Part shown: positions 1 through 6,377 of the stretch, piece by piece
How the letters are laid out: every line of letters begins with the position of its first letter
How positions within the stretch are numbered: the stretch's first letter is position 1
Source of the DNA: CAZYPH01 sp964649095
GTDB lineage: Bacteria; Bdellovibrionota; UBA1018; UBA923
NCBI GenBank assembly: GCA_964649095.1
Contig: CAZYPH010000120.1
Coordinates: 1-6,579 of the forward strand
Reading direction: 5' to 3'
DNA: 6,579 nucleotides
Position numbers and translations under genes: made by a program
Notes under the pieces: model-generated
What the model saw: only the letters and a program-made list of their open reading frames with translations
Told to the model about the DNA's origin: nothing
Databases searched by the model: none

Positions 1-527
1 CACCAAACACATGATCCCAACACAAGACTAGAATGACTGGTTGTATTTGTTTGCTGAGTTGAGTTCTGCGAATCGCCCCGACCTAAGTGCAAAACACTAT
101 ACCGGTTAGCCAAAAAACCATCGTTAGTATGAGAAGTGGCGCCATCGATAAGTACCACGGATTGCCCGCGATGGGCTGGAGGTGCAAAATCGGCAATAGC
201 TGAGAACGAAATCGTCACTTCATAATCATCGGCAACAGGAGCCCCCATTACTATCGCAGAGGTTGGGGCCAGAAATGCGCTACAATCATAACGCTGGTCA
301 CCAAACTGCAGTACAACCCCTGGTTGTTGAATACCCAAAAAACCCATTCGAATGTTATTGGGCACCACACCTTCGTGATGATCTGAAATCCATTCGCGAA
401 AACTAATTTCAGCATTTGCATCCGTGGCCAAAACCGATTGGCCACCTAAAACAAAGCCGAAAAAAATCAGAAATATATATATATAATTAAATTTATTTTT
501 TGATCCTACCCAACCACCCAAAGTCAT
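1..527 (-). CDS. Hypothetical secreted or periplasmic protein, N-terminal 175 residues (3' end outside window)
   Basis: The frame is open from an ATG at 527 to the window edge without a stop, so the C-terminus is missing. Residues 1-34 look like a signal peptide: a basic stretch (SKNKFN, 9-14), a hydrophobic core of Ile, Phe, Leu and Gly (15-28), then a plausible signal peptidase I site after SVLA (31-34), with ANA|E (37-40) as an alternative. The exported part seen so far has mixed hydrophobic and polar segments suggesting beta structure, two cysteines (82 and 173), and a Ser/Thr/Asn/Gln-rich stretch at about 153-167. I recognise no family. It follows the WecE gene on the same strand after an 86-base gap, so it may be the tail of that operon or have its own promoter. 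No good Shine-Dalgarno precedes the ATG; a TTG 12 bases further upstream, preceded by AAAAGATG, is an alternative start. A role in polysaccharide export or surface anchoring would be a guess from position only. Confidence 0.7.
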   Translation of the reverse strand, partial: MTLGGWVGSKNKFNYIYIFLIFFGFVLGGQSVLATDANAEISFREWISDHHEGVVPNNIRMGFLGIQQPGVVLQFGDQRYDCSAFLAPTSAIVMGAPVADDYEVTISFSAIADFAPPAHRGQSVVLIDGATSHTNDGFLANRYSVLHLGRGDSQNSTQQTNTTSHSSLVLGSCVW

Positions 528-613
528 GACGCCAATCAAACATCTTTTATGCGGAGCGTAAATATACTAGGCTATTTTTTCGATGTGGTCTCGCGCAGTT
601 AATTGCAGAGCAT
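528..613 (-). promoter_or_regulatory. 86-base gap upstream of the secreted-protein gene, possible promoter
   Basis: On the minus strand this AT-rich gap contains a TAGTATATT stretch (about 564-572) that could hold a -10 element, about 37-45 bases before the ATG at 527. I found no convincing -35 hexamer at 16-18 bases from it. No stem followed by a T-run was seen, so there is no supported terminator after the WecE gene. Whether the downstream gene is transcribed separately is open. Confidence 0.2.
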
Positions 614-1771
614 TTAACGCAAGTTAAACAAGACGGACCGAACAGCTTCAATCACTTTGGTTTGATCGCCCTCACTGAGGTTAAAAAATACGGGTAATCG
701 AATCAATTGATTGGCCAAAATTTCAGTATTTGGCAAAACATCATTTGTGCGGACCGACACAGACCTTCCAAACGGCGAGGTATGCAATGGCAAGTAATGA
801 AATACAGCCGAGACACTGCTAGCCTTTAACGCAGCAATCACTCGGGCACGATCGATGTGACGAGGCAAAACCATCGCAAAAATATGACCATTTGGTGTTA
901 CATCAGGGTTGAACGACAATACGTTAACACCAGTCTGTTGCAAAACCTCTAACAACTCTCGATGGTAACGATCGCAAATCGCCACACGCCGCGCGGTAAT
1001 TTCTTCTAAATAGGGCAACTGTGGTTTTAAATATGCCGCATTGAGCTCACTTAAAACGTAGCTCGAGCCTAGATCTACCCACGTATATTTATCGACCAAT
1101 CCCTGAAAAAAGGCGCGCCGATTAGTACCCTTCTCACGCAAAATTTCTGCACGCGTAACAAACGCGTCATAAAGACCTCGCTGTTTTAAACGATTACCAA
1201 TTACAAGCGCACCACCTTCGCCAGCAGTAACGTTTTTTGTGTCATGGAAACTGATACAAGCCAAATCACTCCACGTCGGCATGGGGCACTTTTTATAGAG
1301 GGCTCCTAGCGATTGCGCTGAATCTTGCAATAGATACAAACCATGGCGCTCACATATTTCAGAAAGCTGCTCAAGATTGGTGCAATTTCCCGCATAATCA
1401 ACAGCCAACACAGCCTTCGTGTTTTTCGAAACTAATCGTTCAACTTCAGAAATCAGGATATTTCCCGAAAGATCGACATCAGCAAATGCAATTCGCGCCC
1501 CTCGCAAAACAAACGCGTTGGGCGACGACACAAACGTAAAGCTGGGCATGATAATTTCATCGCCGGATTTAATATCTAACAAAAAAGCCATCATCTCTAA
1601 GGCATGCGTGGCCGAGGTAGTGAGCATGGTCGCCGTGCCAAAATACGCACTCAACCACTCTTCACAGAACTGACCAGAAGGCCCATTACCAGACAGGCTG
1701 CTTTGGCTAAAAACGGATTGGAATTGATCAAGATGACTGGGTACACGGGTCGATTTATTAAACGGAATCAT
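614..1771 (-). CDS. wecE: dTDP-4-dehydro-6-deoxy-D-glucose 4-aminotransferase (WecE/RffA type)
   Basis: A 385-residue, full-length member of the DegT/DnrJ/EryC1/StrS PLP-dependent aminotransferases, cytosolic. The close relative is enterobacterial WecE/RffA, which transfers an amino group from glutamate to dTDP-4-keto-6-deoxyglucose to give dTDP-Fuc4N. Family marks run the whole length: MIPFN start, TSATHALEM (52-60) in the phosphate-binding region, GDEIIMPSFTF (70-80), QDSAQ (149-153) with the pyridine-contacting Asp150, SFHDTKN (174-180) with the Schiff-base Lys179, GEGG (184-187), REKGTNR (212-218), DKYTWVDLGSSY (227-238) and FHYLPLHTSPFG (324-335). The REKGTNR and DKYTW blocks are typical of the WecE branch rather than ArnB or PglE. 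The ATG overlaps the stop of the upstream GT26 gene as ATGA, implying translational coupling. The product would be a donor sugar precursor for a glycosyltransferase of this locus. The family is certain; the exact substrate is inferred from similarity. Confidence 0.88.
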   Translation of the reverse strand: MIPFNKSTRVPSHLDQFQSVFSQSSLSGNGPSGQFCEEWLSAYFGTATMLTTSATHALEMMAFLLDIKSGDEIIMPSFTFVSSPNAFVLRGARIAFADVDLSGNILISEVERLVSKNTKAVLAVDYAGNCTNLEQLSEICERHGLYLLQDSAQSLGALYKKCPMPTWSDLACISFHDTKNVTAGEGGALVIGNRLKQRGLYDAFVTRAEILREKGTNRRAFFQGLVDKYTWVDLGSSYVLSELNAAYLKPQLPYLEEITARRVAICDRYHRELLEVLQQTGVNVLSFNPDVTPNGHIFAMVLPRHIDRARVIAALKASSVSAVFHYLPLHTSPFGRSVSVRTNDVLPNTEILANQLIRLPVFFNLSEGDQTKVIEAVRSVLFNLR

Positions 1772-2583
1772 CGGTATTCTCGAATCATTTGTTTGGCGAC
1801 ACCTAAAATAAATAAGGGGTTCGTTCTAAAATAACGAGCCGCGAGGCGACGTGGCTCACTCATCAAACGGAACAACCACTCCAGACCCACCTTTTGCATC
1901 CAGACTGGTGCACGTTTTTTGGTGCCCGCGAGAAAGTCAAAAGCGGCCCCAACCCCCAAAAAAACACCACCATATTTACCATTACAATAACGACTAGCTT
2001 TCGCTATAAATAATTCCTGTTTAGGGGCGCCAAGCCCCACCCAAATGAAATCTGGCTTTTCAGCCATAATCGCATCAAGCTCTGCTTGTTCGGCTGCATT
2101 CAAATCAAAGCCAGTGTCATTCAACGGTGTTGTAACAAGAGATCGAAACGGCGGGCTATAAAACCCGACGATTTTCGCCCTAGGGTAGTGGGTAGTAGTA
2201 TTCTTTTTGATAGCGTCTAAAACATTGGGAGTGGAACCATAGAAATAATGACTCACCCCACTCGGCTGCCGAAGAATGGCATCTAAAATATCTGGACCGG
2301 CCGCACGTCCACGAATTTTGGGCTGTTTTAAAATTTTTGATGCCCAAGATAAGGGCACACCATCGGCCGTGGCTAACGCACTTGCATTCATGACATTCTG
2401 TAGGCTTGGGTTATACATTCCCTCAACCACCGTATGAACGTTGGCGACACAAACATAATAGCTTTGTCTTGTCTGACGCGATTCTTCAGCAAGAGTTCGC
2501 AAGGCCTGAACCGTCTCAGGTAAATCGAAAGTGGAAATATGGGAGCCTAAAATACAAGCCCGATTCTGCCGTAATGAACTCAT
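1768..2583 (-). CDS. WecG/TagA/CpsF family glycosyltransferase (GT26)
   Basis: A 271-residue enzyme when begun at the ATG at 2583. The frame stays open to a TTG at 2634 that would add 17 residues, but neither start has a clear Shine-Dalgarno; the ATG is preferred because the family domain (ACILGSHISTFDL) begins just after it. GT26 enzymes add a sugar (ManNAc in TagA, ManNAcA in WecG) to a lipid-linked intermediate at the cytoplasmic membrane face. Visible marks, numbered from the ATG: VANVHTVV (46-53); ATADGVPL (72-79), whose Asp74 corresponds to the proposed catalytic base of TagA; GRAAGPDILDAI (92-103); VGLGAPKQE (182-190); FLGVGAAFDFLAGTKKRAP (208-226); and a basic, Trp/Leu-rich C-terminal tail with EWLFRLMSEPRRL (235-247), which in TagA contributes to membrane association and the active site. 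It overlaps the WecE gene by 4 bases, so the pair is co-translated. Donor and acceptor cannot be read from sequence; a WecG-like role is suggested only by the WecE neighbour. Confidence 0.9.
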   Translation of the reverse strand: MSSLRQNRACILGSHISTFDLPETVQALRTLAEESRQTRQSYYVCVANVHTVVEGMYNPSLQNVMNASALATADGVPLSWASKILKQPKIRGRAAGPDILDAILRQPSGVSHYFYGSTPNVLDAIKKNTTTHYPRAKIVGFYSPPFRSLVTTPLNDTGFDLNAAEQAELDAIMAEKPDFIWVGLGAPKQELFIAKASRYCNGKYGGVFLGVGAAFDFLAGTKKRAPVWMQKVGLEWLFRLMSEPRRLAARYFRTNPLFILGVAKQMIREYR

Positions 2584-2664
2584 TGGAAAAAACGTACTGA
2601 AGCCTACTGAAATTGCCAAGCGCCAGCTGGTCAAGTTTGTAGCAAAACGTTAGCGTAGAACTTC
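2584..2664. promoter_or_regulatory. Divergent intergenic region between the GT26 and GT2 genes
   Basis: This 81-base gap separates the minus-strand GT26 gene (ATG at 2583) from the plus-strand GT2 gene (ATG at 2665), so promoters for both may lie here. On the minus strand, TTGGCA (2619-2614) is 17 bases from TACGTT (2596-2591), but that would leave almost no leader before the ATG. TTGACC (2634-2629) is another -35-like hexamer without a good -10. On the plus strand, TTGCCA (2613-2618) also lacks a good -10. A perfect 8-base palindrome, CCAGCTGG, lies at 2623-2630. No promoter is convincing, and neither gene has a strong Shine-Dalgarno. Confidence 0.3.
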
Positions 2665-3465
2665 ATGTTGTCGATCATTACGGTTACAAAAGACGACCCA
2701 CTTGGTTTTTTTCAGACACTAAAGACCATCGCTAGAATTCCTCAAACACTGGCCGTGGATTGGGAGTGGATTCTTGTCGACTCTAGCAACACACCCATTT
2801 TTGAAACCAACTCGTATGAGATAAAAGTATTATTGCGAGATCGCGCGTTATCGCACCAGCACATCGCCATGGCCCCAAGTGGCATCTACGCTGCAATGAA
2901 CAAGGGCCTTGAAGTCAGTAAGAAAAAGTATGTGTGGTTTCTAAACGGTGGTGACACGTTAATTTCGGCGGCCGCTTTATCGAATGCGCTGCGCCTGTTT
3001 GAACATCATGGCGATGCGCCGATACTATTGAGTCCGACAGCACTAGTCGCAGGAGGCCGCCAGATAAAGGTACACCAGACATCGAATATTGTTTGGGGTC
3101 TACTTGGAAAAAATAGAATCTGTCATCAGGGAATCATATACAAAAAACATAATATAAAGGAATTTGATACTAGTTTTAAAATTGCTGCGGACTACAAACA
3201 CCTTCTAGAGCTTTTGGCCCTTGGCAAGCCCCCTGTTGTGTCATCCGAAATTTTTGCTGGCCATGATACTTCAGGGATATCTAACCAAAATTGGCGTTTG
3301 GCATTTAGCGAATTTTACCGTGCTTTTGACCACGTTTCGAAACAACAGGCACTACCGAGATCGTTCCGTATGGGTTTTTATGTGCTGTATCTATTTGAGC
3401 GTTATGTGCGCCTTCCGGCGGTCAAATGGCGCCAATCCCGCGAATCACCGACAATACCGTCTTAA
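2665..3465 (+). CDS. Family 2 glycosyltransferase, WcaE-like
   Basis: A 266-residue GT-A fold glycosyltransferase, the only plus-strand gene in the window. It should transfer a sugar from a nucleotide donor to the growing lipid-linked oligosaccharide on the cytoplasmic face. Marks: LSIITVTKDD (2-11) for the first beta strand; EWILVDSSN (34-42) with nucleotide-contacting Asp39; PSGIYAAMNKGL (71-82), the block typical of WcaE-like GT2 enzymes; FLNGGD (92-97), the DXD-equivalent metal site; CHQGIIY (153-159); and AADYKHLLEL (174-183), matching the SDY block of relatives, where the acidic residue is a candidate base. Length is near that of colanic acid WcaE (about 250). There is a basic C-terminal tail with no obvious membrane anchor. 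It starts 81 bases from the divergent GT26 start and runs tail-to-tail 44 bases into the phosphotransferase gene. The start ATG is followed at once by the first beta strand, supporting it, though no Shine-Dalgarno stands out. Sugar specificity is unknown. Confidence 0.9.
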   Translation: MLSIITVTKDDPLGFFQTLKTIARIPQTLAVDWEWILVDSSNTPIFETNSYEIKVLLRDRALSHQHIAMAPSGIYAAMNKGLEVSKKKYVWFLNGGDTLISAAALSNALRLFEHHGDAPILLSPTALVAGGRQIKVHQTSNIVWGLLGKNRICHQGIIYKKHNIKEFDTSFKIAADYKHLLELLALGKPPVVSSEIFAGHDTSGISNQNWRLAFSEFYRAFDHVSKQQALPRSFRMGFYVLYLFERYVRLPAVKWRQSRESPTIPS

Positions 3466-4870
3466 CGGCAATCGCAAAATCAACAAGTAACGAACAGTTG
3501 TCGATATAAAAGAAATCGTACTCAATGTTAGCGTGAATAGGCTCGGCACGCACAGCACTAATTTGCCACACCCCTGTAATACCGGGCTTTACCACTAAGC
3601 GCTGCCGTTGAAACTCGTTGTACTGCGCAACAATAAAGGGCATTTCTGGACGAGGCCCTACAAAACTCATGTCACCACGCCACACGTTGTAGATTTGTGC
3701 CAATTCGTCAAGACTTGTGCGTCGTAACCAACGACCAATACGGGTAATACGTGGGTCACTACTGTCATTGGGTGTCACAGCGTACTGCGGGGCCTGAACA
3801 TACATGCTACGAAACTTATATAGAGAAAACTCTTTGCCGTTTAAACCAACACGCTTCTGCTTAAAAAATATAGGGCCCGAAGAATCAAATTTAATCAAGG
3901 CGCCAATAATTAAAACCAAAGGCGCTAGCGCAACAAGCAGAACCGAACTAGTTGAAAAATCGATTATGCGTTTTAAAATTAGATAGTAGCGCCCAGCCAC
4001 AACATGCTTGCGGCGCAGTAGAGGAATGCCGCCGATCTCAAAGCTCTCGTAACGCTGCCCTAATTTTTCGTAATCATTGGGCACAATGGCGTAAGTGAGA
4101 CCACTTTTTACGCAGTGTTCAACAATTTCACGATTGCGGTCAAATCGCGCTGTGGGTAACGCAATAAAAACGAGATCTACATCAAACTTCTCGAGTGCGC
4201 GGTCTAAAAAATCTTCCGATCCAAGCACGGGCACACCATCTTTAGGGCAAGCCCCACGCCACTTTAACTTAGTGCCATGTTTAGTCGTATCGTCATCTAA
4301 AAAACCAAGTGGATAAATTCCCAGAGCAGGGCTCTGCAAAAGACGTTTGGCTAACTGAACCCCCGTGTGGCTAGCGCCATAAATAAATGCCCGCTGCTGA
4401 GAAATACCGCGTTGATGAAACTGTATATGCAGATAATAGAATATCTGTCTTTGTAGATATAAAAGAACGGGTGCTGCAATCAAAGCAATCGTGAATGTCA
4501 AACGAGAGGTCAAAAACGAACGGACATAAAATGTGAGACCAAAGACAACTACGGCGGCATAGAATCCAACCCGAAAAATTCCCTTTAACTCTTTAATGTT
4601 TAATAAACTAATCTCACGTCGGTAGAGCTTTTCATGTTCTAACAAAAATAAATAAAGCACAGCTGCTACAACCGAGACCCAGACATACTCCTCAGGACGT
4701 TGTGGTGAGCGCCCCTCAGAGTAATTATTATACCAGAAGTAAGTTGCATAATACGACAACGCCACCGTAATGAAATCGGCAACGACTTGAGAGCCTGTAA
4801 TAATAAATCCCAAATACTCTCGTTTAAGATGTAAGGAGCTGCGATTGGAACCTGATGCGTTTGTTGTCAT
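3422..4870 (-). CDS. Undecaprenyl-phosphate sugar phosphotransferase (WbaP/WcaJ type)
   Basis: A 482-residue large-type polyisoprenyl-phosphate hexose-1-phosphate transferase. It moves a sugar 1-phosphate from a UDP-sugar to undecaprenyl phosphate, starting repeat-unit assembly at the inner membrane. The N-terminal half has about four membrane segments (roughly 20-46, 62-79, 101-118, 126-146), then a Rossmann-like CoA-binding_3 domain with GASHTG (165-170) and GFLDDD (189-194). The catalytic Bac_transf domain starts at about 297 with the re-entrant helix (about 303-327), followed by GPIFFKQKRVG (332-342), YKFRSM (351-356), SLDELAQIYNVWRGDMSF (386-403) with the Asp388-Glu389 catalytic pair known from PglC, VGPRPE (404-409) and KPGITGVWQ (428-436). 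The C-terminus GIGAI resembles the usual GxGAY end. The start lies 15 bases after the upstream stop; an AGGA overlapping that stop is about 13 bases from the ATG, a long spacing. Its last 44 bases overlap the opposing GT2 gene. Sugar (Glc, Gal or other) is not readable. Confidence 0.93.
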   Translation of the reverse strand: MTTNASGSNRSSLHLKREYLGFIITGSQVVADFITVALSYYATYFWYNNYSEGRSPQRPEEYVWVSVVAAVLYLFLLEHEKLYRREISLLNIKELKGIFRVGFYAAVVVFGLTFYVRSFLTSRLTFTIALIAAPVLLYLQRQIFYYLHIQFHQRGISQQRAFIYGASHTGVQLAKRLLQSPALGIYPLGFLDDDTTKHGTKLKWRGACPKDGVPVLGSEDFLDRALEKFDVDLVFIALPTARFDRNREIVEHCVKSGLTYAIVPNDYEKLGQRYESFEIGGIPLLRRKHVVAGRYYLILKRIIDFSTSSVLLVALAPLVLIIGALIKFDSSGPIFFKQKRVGLNGKEFSLYKFRSMYVQAPQYAVTPNDSSDPRITRIGRWLRRTSLDELAQIYNVWRGDMSFVGPRPEMPFIVAQYNEFQRQRLVVKPGITGVWQISAVRAEPIHANIEYDFFYIDNCSLLVDFAIAVKTVLSVIRGIGAI

Positions 4871-4885
4871 AGCGGTAGACAGATC

Positions 4886-6355
4886 CTAGTGGAATCCCGG
4901 AGTCGATTTGTTTGTTAACCCTACAATGTTATTGGGAAGTGCATTTAAAATACCAAATGACAGCCAAAAGAAGAAGACAACATAGTTGCTCTCAAAGGCA
5001 ATCTGAAAGGCAGCGTATAATGCTCCGTTCGACAAAACGAATAAGAGTAATTGATAAAACTCTAAGTCAGACCTGTCGATATCCGTATTATTATTTAATA
5101 CGCGCCACCGAGTAAAAAACCGCCAAACTCCCGGCAAAAACCAAGTTAAAAACAATGCAAGCCCCAGCAAACCCGTGCGCGCTAAAAGCGTCAAATACGA
5201 ATTATGCGGCCCGTTAATGGGTTTTCCATTTAGGGTAACTAAATTAGGGTCCGGGTCGTTCGCAAATTCGCCGTTATTAGGACGATCGTCACGTATTTTA
5301 CTTGGCACCTCAGGCACCATACCTTGGCCGACTAGAATAGTTTTTGTCGATCCCGCCCAATCTTCAATGGTTTGTTTCCAAATAAAACGCCGAAAACGGG
5401 CCTGAAAATACTGATTATCGGGTTGATTATGCAAAGGCTTATCTTCACCATGCTGCAAAGCACTTAATGCGGATTCTTTGATAGGGTCTGAGGACCCCGA
5501 AAACTGGTAGTAGGATACCACTAAAACAATCGTGAGGGTTACAATCCACCAGCCTACAATCGCCTTCAATGATGGCACGATCGTGAGACGTTCTTTCGAC
5601 AAAAGCCGCAAAGTAGGAATCAAAATCGAACTAAATACGAGCTGCACCAATACTACCCTCTTTAGATGGGTGAACCACATCACGACGAATGGACCCGCCG
5701 AAAGCAGAAACCAACCAAATAGACGACTATATAATCGAACGCGACTGAGAGGGCGGTGTTTTTGATGCACTACACCTTCGAAATAATAAAACGCCAATGG
5801 CCCCAAAGATAAATTCGTCAGAATGGTCCAAGGCAGTTTTTGGTCAATATCGGCATCGATAAACATGGCCGTTGGCTGCATAAAAACGAACTGAAAAAAG
5901 AATACGACTACCTGAATCGCCACAGCAAACGTAAACAGACGACGCAAGCTACTTACGGAATACAAATGAGCCAGTATATAACCAAAAAATACATACTGAA
6001 TTATATATATAAAAAACGCGTAGTGCTGTAATATCCGTGTTAGTATTTTTTCTTGGCCTACCATTGTAGAAAGATCAACGTAATACAAATCTATAAAAAG
6101 GTGCCCGGTAGCCCATGCAAAGAGACCAAGAAGTAGGGCGTTTGTTTTAAGAAAACGCGCTCCCCATTTTAAAAAAGTTCGCCACCCTGCAGACACCGAC
6201 AAGCACGCTAACGCCACGACAACCATAGCTTCAGACAGATAAACGGGTCCATATATACGAATCTTTGAAAAATCCCGGTAAAATAGGGCAAAGCCCACAA
6301 ACAGGGCCCACGTCAAGATTAACGCCATACGGTAGAAGACGGTCGTTTTTAACAT
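4886..6355 (-). CDS. O-antigen ligase / Wzy-like polymerase family membrane protein
   Basis: A 489-residue polytopic inner-membrane protein with about 12 hydrophobic segments (roughly 10-25, 37-54, 72-90, 112-131, 138-160, 178-192, 212-229, 235-250, 265-284, 391-413, 433-452, 454-474). The key mark is GPHNSYLTLLARTGLLG (382-398), which fits the H-[NSQ]-x9-G-x-x-G pattern of the WaaL ligase family and its Wzy_C domain, with His384 as the likely catalytic residue. It lies at the end of a hydrophilic, probably periplasmic loop of about 100 residues (285-385). Paired basic residues LKR (231-233) sit near a membrane segment, as in relatives. Such proteins transfer or polymerise lipid-linked glycans in the periplasm; sequence alone does not separate ligase from polymerase. 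The start has a GGGGTG Shine-Dalgarno-like element 6 bases before the ATG. It lies 15 bases before the phosphotransferase and 22 bases after the partial gene upstream, consistent with one operon. Confidence 0.85.
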   Translation of the reverse strand: MLKTTVFYRMALILTWALFVGFALFYRDFSKIRIYGPVYLSEAMVVVALACLSVSAGWRTFLKWGARFLKTNALLLGLFAWATGHLFIDLYYVDLSTMVGQEKILTRILQHYAFFIYIIQYVFFGYILAHLYSVSSLRRLFTFAVAIQVVVFFFQFVFMQPTAMFIDADIDQKLPWTILTNLSLGPLAFYYFEGVVHQKHRPLSRVRLYSRLFGWFLLSAGPFVVMWFTHLKRVVLVQLVFSSILIPTLRLLSKERLTIVPSLKAIVGWWIVTLTIVLVVSYYQFSGSSDPIKESALSALQHGEDKPLHNQPDNQYFQARFRRFIWKQTIEDWAGSTKTILVGQGMVPEVPSKIRDDRPNNGEFANDPDPNLVTLNGKPINGPHNSYLTLLARTGLLGLALFLTWFLPGVWRFFTRWRVLNNNTDIDRSDLEFYQLLLFVLSNGALYAAFQIAFESNYVVFFFWLSFGILNALPNNIVGLTNKSTPGFH

Positions 6356-6377
6356 TTAGGACACCCCAAAATAGATG

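Noticed and set aside
251..445. Minus-strand ORF of 64 codons inside the left-hand region
   Set aside because: It lies in another frame of the longer signal-peptide-bearing frame that runs from 527 to the edge without a stop, and its sequence shows no family signal.
1419..1834. Two plus-strand ORFs antisense to the WecE gene
   Set aside because: They are shadows of a well-supported aminotransferase frame, and their translations resemble no protein family.
2623..2630. CCAGCTGG palindrome as an operator
   Set aside because: An 8-base palindrome with no extension and no second copy noticed nearby is too weak to call a regulator site.
3427..3434. TGGCGCCA palindrome near the gene overlap, and GCGCCA at 2620-2625, as inversion ends flanking the GT2 gene
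   Set aside because: The shared inverted match is only 6 bases, expected by chance, with no longer similarity around it.
3457..3468. CCGT-CTTA-ACGG hairpin at the end of the GT2 gene as a terminator
   Set aside because: The stem is only 4 base pairs, there is no T-run on either strand, and it overlaps coding sequence.
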